A stretch of DNA of 46,265 nt. It comes from a virus. Shown here one piece after another: positions 6,894-11,669 of this stretch (position 1 is its first letter; every line of letters starts with the position of its first letter). The stretch is from the IMG/VR virus record IMGVR_UViG_3300037247_000864, positions 1-46,265 of that record. One strand, written 5' to 3'. Position numbers and translations under genes: made by a program. A model generated the notes under the pieces. The model was not told the origin of the DNA. It did not search any database and worked only from the letters and a program-made list of their open reading frames with translations.

Positions 6894-7207
6894 CTAGCCG
6901 TGGATGGCTGGGCGGTAGACGTAAATGTGCGTGTGCGCTGCTTTCGGGCTGTATTTGCGACGCCAGCCCCGCACGGCGTCCAGGGTTACAAGGCGCACTC
7001 GTTTCATATCGCCTCTACGCTGAACCATGTTGAAGCATCGTTCCCATTCGTCATGCGTACAGGCCCACCCCGCATAGGACGCACCATCCTCGGCCTCGCA
7101 CCATCCTCGGCCTCGCACCATCCGCTCATGCCGGGGTCCGTGCCCACTACGGCGAGCAGATGTGTCTTGCGTTGCTCGTCGGTTCTGTCATCCACGTATG
7201 CGCTCAC
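6894..7207 (-). pseudogene. Small early gene broken by a 17-base tandem duplication
   Basis: A frame starting at GTG 7207 (GAGGA upstream) gives a 67-residue product that goes out of character after GMSGWCEAEDGA and stops at 7004. A second frame continues from the same point as SYAGWACTHDEWERCFNMVQ and ends at 6894. Removing one 17-base repeat unit joins them into one smooth protein of about 98 residues. In the sequence as given, translation could restart at the ATG at 7007, which overlaps the stop and has AGAGGCG upstream. That would yield a 37-residue basic tail protein. Family not recognised. The break may be real, phase-variable, or an assembly error. Confidence 0.65.
7080..7123. repeat. 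17-base tandem repeat (2.6 copies)
   Basis: The unit TCGGCCTCGCACCATCC occurs in full at 7090-7106 and 7107-7123, preceded by its last ten bases at 7080-7089. All copies are identical. The unit length is not a multiple of three, so gain or loss of one copy shifts the frame of the gene it lies in. Confidence 0.9.
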
Positions 7208-7284
7208 AATGTCCTCACTTCCTTGCTAAACCCGCTCACTGGGTACGCCAAGGTCTCCACGTTGGCGCACCTGGGTGAAGGGGG

Positions 7285-7461
7285 TTAACTACGGCGGTCG
7301 TGTCCCTCACAGATTACGCAGCTGTGATTAGGGACATCGCCCGGACATCGGTTCAGGGCGTTTAGAAGCTCTTGGGAGGGCATCCTGTCGCCCGCCAGCA
7401 GTTTGTTGCGCTCCTCAGTGGTTCCGGTCGTCCACTCGTTCAGACCAATACTTTGGGCCAT
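7285..7461 (-). CDS. Tiny CxxC protein
   Basis: The gene encodes 58 residues from the ATG at 7461, which has AGGAGG eight bases upstream. It starts with a polar region and a helix (PSQELLNALNRC). It ends with HSCVICEGHDRRS, a C-x2-C-x2-H group that together with the earlier Cys could bind zinc. Function unknown. A 77-base gap separates it from the broken gene downstream. Confidence 0.65.
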   Translation of the reverse strand: MAQSIGLNEWTTGTTEERNKLLAGDRMPSQELLNALNRCPGDVPNHSCVICEGHDRRS

Positions 7462-7484
7462 CGCCGTGCCTCCTCTGCGTTAGT

Positions 7485-7679
7485 CTATGGGCTAGCTTCG
7501 TCGTCTGTCAGCTCGTCGTTCGCGGCAAGGGTCCACAGCGCCAGCTTGTCGGCGTCGTCGGCCCAGTCGGAGAGCCCTAGTTGCTTCGGCTTTGGCTCCC
7601 ATGCTCCACGGTCCTCGGTGAGCTTTGTGGGTGCCACGTAGACCTTACCGTCATCGTCGAAGGTGTACTGTCCGGTCAT
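7485..7679 (-). CDS. Hypothetical small acidic protein
   Basis: The gene encodes 64 residues. Its ATG overlaps the stop of the ArdC-like gene by four bases. It is rich in Asp and Trp (FDDDGKVYVAP, DWADDADKLALWTL), with no cysteines and no membrane span. Small acidic early proteins sometimes mimic DNA, but that is a guess here. It is probably co-translated with the ArdC-like protein. Confidence 0.65.
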   Translation of the reverse strand: MTGQYTFDDDGKVYVAPTKLTEDRGAWEPKPKQLGLSDWADDADKLALWTLAANDELTDDEASP

Positions 7680-8353
7680 GCGGCCACCGCCTTAATCTCG
7701 TCTACCTGGCATCGGCAGAATAGGCGTGACGTGCCCAGGATGCGGCGCGACTTGACCACTTCGCCGCCATCGTCCAGCTCTTCAACATTCTTGACCAGTG
7801 GCAGGCGGATGCACTCTGAGCCCTTACGAACCTGGAATTTCTGGGCCAACCACCGATTGTAGGTAAATAGGTCCACGTAGGGCGCACACGCGCACGAGAG
7901 CGCCCTCTGGGCCATGAGGGTTGAGCCCACGCTGAACGAGTCGAACGAGCGCGCTTGGTCGGCGGTCATGGCTGGGCGCTTGTCACGTTTGGGCCGGCGT
8001 GCTACTCTGGAGTTTGCTTTGGCATGGCCATTGGGCCGGGATGCGGCGCTCGCCACAACGGGCGCCGTTTCCTTTGCCGCCAAGTCAGCCAGATACTGCT
8101 CGAGGTCCGTCATAGGGTTGCCTCCCATTCTGGATTCTTCGCATTGTTTGACTGCGTAGCAGATGCCACACAGATAGACGCGATGGTCCCGCACGCCCTT
8201 GTACTTGCGCGCATAGGGTATGAATTGGTCGCCAACCCAGCCGTTTTGCTTGTAGGGAATGGACTCGGATTCAGTCCACGGCTGGGCGTTGGTCGTCACG
8301 CGCCCGCAGTGGGCGCAGTCCCTAGAGCGTGCCAACGTATTCGCCAGTCTCAT
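7676..8353 (-). CDS. CxxC protein with ArdC-like ssDNA-binding C-terminal segment
   Basis: The gene encodes 225 residues. Residues 12-71 carry CAHC and, 50 residues later, CGIC, a probable zinc finger. A basic linker (RVARRPKRDKRPAM) follows. The last 75 residues contain YNRWLAQKFQVRKGSECIRL, KSRRILGTSRLF and CRCQV. These match the W...QVRKGEKG...I layout of the ArdC N-terminal single-strand DNA-binding domain used by anti-restriction proteins. An internal ATG at 8113 has GGGAGG eight bases upstream and could give a second, shorter product without the zinc finger. The upstream gene overlaps its start by 32 bases, and no good ribosome site precedes 8353. Domain assignment is moderate; function is inferred. 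Confidence 0.55.
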   Translation of the reverse strand: MRLANTLARSRDCAHCGRVTTNAQPWTESESIPYKQNGWVGDQFIPYARKYKGVRDHRVYLCGICYAVKQCEESRMGGNPMTDLEQYLADLAAKETAPVVASAASRPNGHAKANSRVARRPKRDKRPAMTADQARSFDSFSVGSTLMAQRALSCACAPYVDLFTYNRWLAQKFQVRKGSECIRLPLVKNVEELDDGGEVVKSRRILGTSRLFCRCQVDEIKAVAA

Positions 8354-8492
8354 CGTAAACGTCGATAACTAGAGATGCGCCAACGGTGCGCGTCTTGTAG
8401 GTCCAGCCGTCATCGTCGTCGGCGAGCGCGATTGAAGCCGCCAACACTCTTAGGCCGTGACTGTCGATGTCCTGGTCGGGCTGCTGAGCCAT
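8322..8492 (-). CDS. First gene of the leftward operon, tiny acidic protein
   Basis: The gene encodes 56 residues from the ATG at 8492, with AGGAG nine bases upstream and a promoter just beyond. It contains a run of Asp (ADDDDGW) and a strand-like end (TYKTRTVGASLVIDVYDETGEYVG). No family is recognised. Being first in the early operon it is expected to be made early and abundantly. It overlaps the next gene by 32 bases. Confidence 0.65.
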   Translation of the reverse strand: MAQQPDQDIDSHGLRVLAASIALADDDDGWTYKTRTVGASLVIDVYDETGEYVGTL

Positions 8493-8522
8493 GTCCGATC
8501 TCCTCTACGTTAATCTATGGGC

Positions 8523-8551
8523 ACGGTAACACACATGACAAGGGTTGTCAA
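8523..8551 (-). promoter_or_regulatory. Leftward early promoter
   Basis: On the minus strand TTGACA (8551-8546) is followed after 17 bases by TACCGT (8528-8523). The -35 box is perfect and the -10 box is weak. The start would fall near 8516, giving a 24-base leader that contains the AGGAG of the first gene. An operator-like palindrome covers the -35. Confidence 0.5.
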
Positions 8552-8558
8552 TACCCTT
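8540..8558. promoter_or_regulatory. Palindromic operator candidate over the leftward -35 box
   Basis: AAGGGT (8540-8545) and ACCCTT (8553-8558) form a perfect six-base inverted repeat with a seven-base centre that contains the TTGACA of the leftward promoter. A dimeric repressor bound here would block that promoter. The zinc-ribbon gene transcribed away from this site is one candidate for its ligand. Confidence 0.5.
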
Positions 8559-8572
8559 TGGCGATATTGGGG

Positions 8573-8601
8573 TTGACAGGCGGTGGACGGCATGAGAGAC
8601 T
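8573..8601 (+). promoter_or_regulatory. Rightward promoter for the leaderless gene
   Basis: TTGACA at 8573-8578 is followed after 17 bases by GAGACT (8596-8601), a weak -10. A start seven bases further falls on the A of the ATG at 8608. This suggests a leaderless message. The two TTGACA boxes in this region point away from each other, 21 bases apart. Confidence 0.45.
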
Positions 8602-8607
8602 AGGCAC

Positions 8608-8781
8608 ATGGTTATCAAAGAGCCACCGCGGCCGCCCAGGATCTTAAGATGTGCCAAATGTGGCGGGTCCTGGTTCAACCAGTCTCGCCGTGATCCCCTG
8701 CGGTGTTCAATCCAGGCGTGCCGGACCTACCACTGGCGTACCGGGAAGGGGGCGCAGAATGGGCGCAGGGGTAAGGGCTAG
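8608..8781 (+). CDS. Leaderless zinc-ribbon protein, possible regulator
   Basis: The gene encodes 57 residues with no ribosome site. The ATG sits where the rightward promoter is expected to start transcription. Four cysteines (CAKC at 15-18, then C33 and C38) form a treble-clef or ribbon-like site. The protein is very basic, with Arg-rich ends (PPRPPRILRC, NGRRGKG), as expected for nucleic-acid binding. It is the only plus-strand gene immediately facing the early operon, so a role in controlling the divergent promoters is a reasonable guess. Confidence 0.6.
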   Translation: MVIKEPPRPPRILRCAKCGGSWFNQSRRDPLRCSIQACRTYHWRTGKGAQNGRRGKG

Positions 8782-8792
8782 GGGGTTTGTAG

Positions 8793-8877
8793 GCTGAGAG
8801 CTGGGTTAAAGGGCTGCGCGTGGCCTATGCCCTGGTGAGTCCTCGTGCGGGCAAAATCCAGGAGCCCAGCTCTCAGC
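8793..8877. ncRNA. Candidate structured RNA closed by a perfect 13-base stem
   Basis: GCTGAGAGCTGGG (8793-8805) is exactly complementary to CCCAGCTCTCAGC (8865-8877). The 59 bases between can form two further helices, GGGC/GCCC (8811-8814 with 8829-8832) or CCTGG/CCAGG (8831-8835 with 8858-8862). The result is a multi-branched fold of 85 bases starting 12 bases after the zinc-ribbon stop. No U-tract follows, so it is not a simple terminator. Either strand could be the functional one. It matches no RNA class I know. A DNA site for packaging or replication is an alternative. Confidence 0.4.
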
Positions 8878-8890
8878 ATGCAAGCTTGAG

Positions 8891-9109
8891 GTGACGGGAT
8901 TGGCCGATCCTGGAGACGATAGGACAGCAGTGACGGTGTTGTCCAATGCGGGGCGCGAGGAGATGTTGAAGCGCGCCCACGTTAACGTGAAGCGGGATCC
9001 GTGCGAGCCCAACTGGTCTGGCAAGGTTAGGGTCAAGGCGGTTTTAGCCCGACGTCCCAAACGCCGCCGAGACGGCTTCAAACGACGAAGCGGGGGATAC
9101 GGCCGGTAG
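8891..9109 (+). CDS. Possible small basic protein
   Basis: This 72-residue frame starts at GTG 8891. An internal ATG at 8963 would give 48 residues. The C-terminal half is strongly basic (VKAVLARRPKRRRDGFKRRSGG), suggesting nucleic-acid contact. The ribosome site is poor for both starts, and its end overlaps one arm of an inverted repeat. It may be real or a chance frame in the stretch before the terminase genes. Confidence 0.4.
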   Translation: MTGLADPGDDRTAVTVLSNAGREEMLKRAHVNVKRDPCEPNWSGKVRVKAVLARRPKRRRDGFKRRSGGYGR

Positions 9110-9138
9110 ACGCTAGGAACATATTCGTCGCTTCGTCG
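9083..9138. repeat. Inverted repeat downstream of the small basic frame
   Basis: CGACGAAGCG (9083-9092) is matched by CGCTTCGTCG (9129-9138), a perfect ten-base inverted repeat with a 36-base centre. TCGTCG also recurs inside the right arm. No U-tract follows. Confidence 0.6.
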
Positions 9139-9459
9139 CCTCAACAAGAGGTGGGACGTAGACCCCGGGAACTTGCGGCTCGGGTGCAAGGTGTCAAGGT
9201 GGATGTAGCAAGGGTACAATACTGGTGGGCTCGCAGCAGTCAGGCGATGAAGATCACCGATAGCAATGCGGCCGCTTACAGGACGAGAGACTCACGAGCC
9301 CTTAGATGTGCAACGTGGTTCAGAATCACTTCACCACATCAAACGCCAGCCCCCCCTGAGCGGGTAGGGCAAGCATAAGACAAGAGACTTGACATAATAG
9401 CTAGGTTGGGCGGGCATTATAAGGGCGGAGTACGTACCCACCATGCTAGGATACGGGGT
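9110..9459. other. Poorly coding stretch before the terminase genes
   Basis: This stretch of about 350 bases has no convincing gene. A 75-residue frame from GTG 9151 to 9378 (rich in Arg and Ala) is possible but has no ribosome site and no recognised domain. The region ends in a promoter-like stretch. Location next to the small terminase gene makes a packaging (pac) recognition site plausible, but nothing in the sequence proves it. Confidence 0.4.
9389..9452 (+). promoter_or_regulatory. Candidate promoter region for the terminase and virion genes
   Basis: A TTGACA (9389-9394) and a TATAAG (9418-9423) are both good boxes but are 23 bases apart, too far to pair normally. Nearer the gene, TGCTAGGAT (9444-9452) reads as an extended -10. 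Its start would fall at the ATG at 9460, again suggesting a leaderless transcript. One or more of these is probably the late promoter. Confidence 0.35.
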
Positions 9460-9627
9460 ATGACTGATTACGCTACGCTTGCTTGGAATCGCTGGCTCGT
9501 GATGAGACGTACCCACTTCGCTGTCGCACACCCAAAGGCCTCGCTAGCCTGTACACGTGCCTTTGCCAGAATCCTTACGCATTACAAACGCCATGAGTTT
9601 GTTACGAATGCCGATGGCACCACGTAA
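9460..9627 (+). CDS. Small protein directly upstream of the small terminase
   Basis: The gene encodes 55 residues from the ATG at 9460, ending with TAA immediately followed by the terminase ATG. A longer in-frame version from 9406 has no ribosome site. It is aromatic and basic (YATLAWNRWLVMRRTHFAV; ARILTHYKRHEFV), with no cysteine pair. The zero-base spacing suggests it is translated together with the terminase. Function unknown. Confidence 0.6.
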   Translation: MTDYATLAWNRWLVMRRTHFAVAHPKASLACTRAFARILTHYKRHEFVTNADGTT

Positions 9628-10179
9628 ATGACGAATAAGGCCAAGCTCACCGCTAAACAAGAACGCTTCGCTCAACTGGTCGCGTCTGGCAAAACTCAGG
9701 TAGACGCCTATAGGCTAGCCTACGATGGCTCAGACGAACCCCGTAATGGCCTTTATGCCGATTCGGGTAGCCTTGCCGCTCATCCTATGGTCAGCCTACG
9801 AATCGCTGAACTGGCTAAACGCTACGCCAATGTGGCTGAAATAGACGCCATTTACGTGCTCAGCAGTCTAAAGGCTAACGTAGAGCGCGCCATGCAAGCC
9901 ACACCCGTCCTAGATCGCGCCGGCAAACCTACCGGGGAATGGCAATACGAAGGCGCCGTGGCCAACAAAGCCCTCGAGCTTTTGGGCAAACACCTCGGCA
10001 TGTTCATCAACCGGATTGAACACACTGGCCCACTTCTCCTCCAGGCCGAACGCTTCGCCAGCCTGAGCGATGATGATCTCGATGCGCTCATACAGGCAGG
10101 CAAGGCGCTACTCGAGGCTAAGGCCCAGGTGATTGAGGGCGAGGCTCGGATGTTGGAAGCAGGCGAAGGCGCTGATTGA
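9628..10179 (+). CDS. terS: Terminase small subunit
   Basis: The gene encodes 183 residues. The opening KLTAKQERFAQLVASGKTQVDAYRLAY is the typical helix-turn-helix start of phage small terminases: the KQ-x-F-x-x-x-Y/V pattern, then the 'A-Y/R-x-A-Y' segment. A middle helical part (ALELLGKHLGMF) and an acidic tail follow, as in the family. It recognises phage DNA for packaging and loads the large subunit. The large subunit follows 1.5 kb later, separated by a series of very small genes, which is unusual. Confidence 0.85.
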   Translation: MTNKAKLTAKQERFAQLVASGKTQVDAYRLAYDGSDEPRNGLYADSGSLAAHPMVSLRIAELAKRYANVAEIDAIYVLSSLKANVERAMQATPVLDRAGKPTGEWQYEGAVANKALELLGKHLGMFINRIEHTGPLLLQAERFASLSDDDLDALIQAGKALLEAKAQVIEGEARMLEAGEGAD

Positions 10180-10312
10180 AGCCAATAGGTACGCGTACGC
10201 GCGCGAGGTGATTGTGCGATGATTCACAAAGGCCGTAGTTTAGGGCTGACGTGAAAGGTGATCGTGCGTGCGATAGTGTTAGCGAAGTCTATAGACTGGC
10301 GTAGAGGTTAAG
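10180..10312 (+). other. Micro-ORF and repeated initiation-signal region
   Basis: The region has a GTACGCGTAC palindrome, then AGGTGATTGTGCG directly before an ATG (10219) that opens an 11-residue frame ending at 10254. It then has a near copy AGGTGATCGTGCG followed by GTG-CGA-TAG. These look like ribosome sites attached to almost no coding sequence. No larger gene is visible. Confidence 0.4.
10286..10297. repeat. 12-base palindrome, copy 1
   Basis: AGTCTATAGACT is a perfect palindrome. It sits 16 bases before the ATG of the 48-residue membrane protein and recurs at 10451-10462. Both copies are followed by a near-identical GCGNAGAGGT stretch, so the repeat unit includes a ribosome site. Confidence 0.7.
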
Positions 10313-10459
10313 ATGTTCTGGTTCAAGGGGCGGGTCAAGGGCGGACTATTCGGGCTCACGTATGACGGGAAGCGGTGGGAGATGGCGATAGGCCTCGGCG
10401 CCGCGTTGGTGGCTGGCATCGCCATCTGGGTAAGCATCCAGCGCGCGTTTAGTCTATAG
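10313..10459 (+). CDS. Small single-span membrane protein
   Basis: The gene encodes 48 residues with AGAGG seven bases before the ATG. An amphipathic basic N-terminus (WFKGRVKGGLFGLTYDGKRW) is followed by one hydrophobic helix (MAIGLGAALVAGIAIWVSI). Its stop codon lies inside the second copy of the 12-base palindrome. Role unknown. The size and topology fit a minor lysis or membrane-associated protein. Confidence 0.6.
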   Translation: MFWFKGRVKGGLFGLTYDGKRWEMAIGLGAALVAGIAIWVSIQRAFSL

Positions 10460-10462
10460 ACT
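10451..10462. repeat. 12-base palindrome, copy 2
   Basis: This is a second AGTCTATAGACT, 165 bases after the first, overlapping the stop codon of the 48-residue membrane protein. It is followed by GCGCAGAGGTGAAG, matching the downstream flank of copy 1. A 19-residue basic frame (GTG 10472 to 10531) starts just after it. Confidence 0.7.
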
Positions 10463-10566
10463 AGCGCAGAGGTGAAGAAAAAGCCAGACTCGCAGACTAG
10501 ACCTGCCCACCGGAGTCCCGAGCGTGGGTAGGAATCCTTGGGCTCGGAGTCAGAGAAGTGAGGCAT

Positions 10567-10644
10567 ATGGGTGCAGGACTCGTATTCGGTCTCGGCGTTC
10601 TGGTGGGCGCGATCCTAATGGGTATTTGGAAGGAGGGCGGCTAA
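10567..10644 (+). CDS. Tiny membrane peptide
   Basis: The gene encodes 25 residues, almost all one hydrophobic helix (AGLVFGLGVLVGAILMGIW), ending in a short charged tail. AGTGAGG lies just upstream of the ATG. Such peptides can be missed by gene finders. Function unknown. Confidence 0.4.
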   Translation: MGAGLVFGLGVLVGAILMGIWKEGG

Positions 10645-10762
10645 CCCCTTCTGGAGGGCGGGTATCCACGAGAGCCATCGTTCTGCGGTCGCTCTGCGGC
10701 GTGTAAGTCCTGGACCTTGTCTAGGCCGTTGATGGGTGTACGCGACACGATACCTGCCCTGG

Positions 10763-10781
10763 CCAGAGGTGATTAGCGGTG
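10763..10781 (+). repeat. Repeated translation-start module, copy 1
   Basis: A 19-base stretch beginning CCAGAGGT and ending AGCGGTG carries the ribosome site and GTG start of the 60-residue CxxC gene. It recurs with one mismatch at 10938-10956, where the same bases encode the end of that protein. Confidence 0.6.
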
Positions 10782-10961
10782 AATAGTCCAAAGTGCCTTC
10801 GTTGCCGGCACCCGATAGAGTTTCATTCCGGTAGACATTGCGGCTGGTTAACTCCAGCTATGCCAGACCTGACTGCAACGAATCTGGGCGCCGAGGTTAA
10901 ACTAACACCGCCTCCAGAGCCGATGAGGTGCATGTGCCCAGAGGTTATTAGCGGTGTGTGA
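10779..10961 (+). CDS. Small CxxC protein
   Basis: The gene encodes 60 residues from a GTG with AGAGGTGA eight bases upstream. It has cysteines at CLRC (6-9) and at C21, then CMC near residue 51, with His at 11, 16 and 20. This is probably a zinc-binding protein. Its final codons (PEVISGV) are the second copy of the repeated start module. The protein may thus have arisen by, or be under constraint from, that repeat. Confidence 0.6.
   Translation: MNSPKCLRCRHPIEFHSGRHCGWLTPAMPDLTATNLGAEVKLTPPPEPMRCMCPEVISGV
10938..10956 (+). repeat. Repeated translation-start module, copy 2
   Basis: This is the second copy, one mismatch from 10763-10781 and 175 bases downstream. It ends in GTG followed by TGA, so the GTG itself opens nothing. 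Another start (ATG at 10964) follows a few bases on and opens a 19-residue frame. Confidence 0.55.
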
Positions 10962-11038
10962 GCATGACTGGAGGCCGAGCTCGGACAGCAGGCGTTTTTG
11001 GCTCTGCTTCCGATGTGGCATAGTGAGAAAGGAGCGTG

Positions 11039-11119
11039 ATGCCTGAGCATTGCATGAGCCCTGGCGCTTGCAATCACATGGAGCAAATACTGGTCTGCGA
11101 GGCTAGCTCGTCGGCGTAA
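11039..11119 (+). CDS. Micro-protein with CxxxC and His
   Basis: The gene encodes 26 residues with a strong AAGGAG seven bases before the ATG. Three cysteines and two histidines (PEHCMSPGACNHMEQILVC) crowd into 20 residues, so it could bind a metal. The very good ribosome site is the main evidence. Not recognised. Confidence 0.4.
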   Translation: MPEHCMSPGACNHMEQILVCEASSSA

Positions 11120-11124
11120 GTCTC

Positions 11125-11220
11125 ATGAAATCAATGGCCATGGGGGCCGGTATAGACGAGCCGTGGACGTTCTCGCCCTCTGGCGGGGTAATGCCGAAAG
11201 CGGCCCCTAACGGGGTTTGA
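11125..11220 (+). CDS. Possible micro-protein
   Basis: This 31-residue frame starts five bases after the previous stop. The ribosome site is weak. It is Gly- and Pro-rich with no motif. It is included because the gap between the terminases seems packed with minimal genes, but it may be chance. Confidence 0.25.
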   Translation: MKSMAMGAGIDEPWTFSPSGGVMPKAAPNGV

Positions 11221-11281
11221 GCGGCTGGCGTTTAAAGCGCAGTCGTGTCTCACGGCCGCTCAAGTCCACGTCCTGGGAGGG

Positions 11282-11440
11282 ATGATGATTAGACGAACCT
11301 GGCACCGACTGTTCGGCCACCCACCGCTCGGTTCGACGACGACCACGAATACGGGTACGAATATCTGGTGGCTTGTCTCTTTGAAGGCGCCTCGATGCCG
11401 ATGTGGGGCAGTCCACGACCATCCCATTCGGATATTATGA
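11282..11440 (+). CDS. Small protein with CxC and His cluster
   Basis: The gene encodes 52 residues with two adjacent ATGs (11282, 11285) preceded by GGGAGG. It has a Thr-rich middle (LGSTTTTNTGTN) and a C-terminal CRCGAVHDHP group that could hold a metal ion. Not recognised. The frame ends about 20 bases before the next gene. Confidence 0.5.
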   Translation: MMIRRTWHRLFGHPPLGSTTTTNTGTNIWWLVSLKAPRCRCGAVHDHPIRIL

Positions 11441-11465
11441 GTAGCTGCCGAATCAGGGGCTTACT

Positions 11466-11669
11466 GTGAGAATCTTCCTCTCCGGTCTCGCCTTCGGCGC
11501 CTGTGCAGTCACGCTCTGGGCCGTGCTGACGAAGCCGAAGCGGCTCCCCTGGATTGGCAAGGAGATGGTGTTGGATGGCCGCACTGTGACCGTGACAGAC
11601 TACGACCCCACTACCCAGACATGGACGTTCGACAGGGATCTGGCGCCTAGGATTCACGCTGATGGCTGA
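11466..11669 (+). CDS. Small membrane-anchored protein
   Basis: The gene encodes 67 residues from a GTG at 11466. One N-terminal hydrophobic helix (FLSGLAFGACAVTLWAVL) is followed by a basic turn and a soluble, strand-rich tail (MVLDGRTVTVTDYDPTTQTWTF). It overlaps the start of the large terminase by eight bases. Its role is unknown. It could be a signal-anchored periplasmic protein. Confidence 0.6.
   Translation: MRIFLSGLAFGACAVTLWAVLTKPKRLPWIGKEMVLDGRTVTVTDYDPTTQTWTFDRDLAPRIHADG

Noticed and set aside
7080-7123. CRISPR array
   Set aside because: The 17-base units are directly adjacent with no spacers, as in a simple tandem duplication.
8793-8877. Hammerhead ribozyme
   Set aside because: The inner bases resemble CUGAUGA...GAAA but the invariant A6 and G12 positions are changed and the stem order does not fit. 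I keep only the neutral call of a structured element.
8806-9219. Minus-strand frame of 137 residues near the divergent region
   Set aside because: Its protein looks random (many Pro, Arg and Ser), it lacks a ribosome site, and it crosses the structured element and the inverted repeat.
9151-9378. 75-residue frame in the stretch before the terminase genes
   Set aside because: It starts at GTG without a ribosome site, has no domain, and its stop lies just before the promoter boxes. I describe it only as part of the non-coding stretch.
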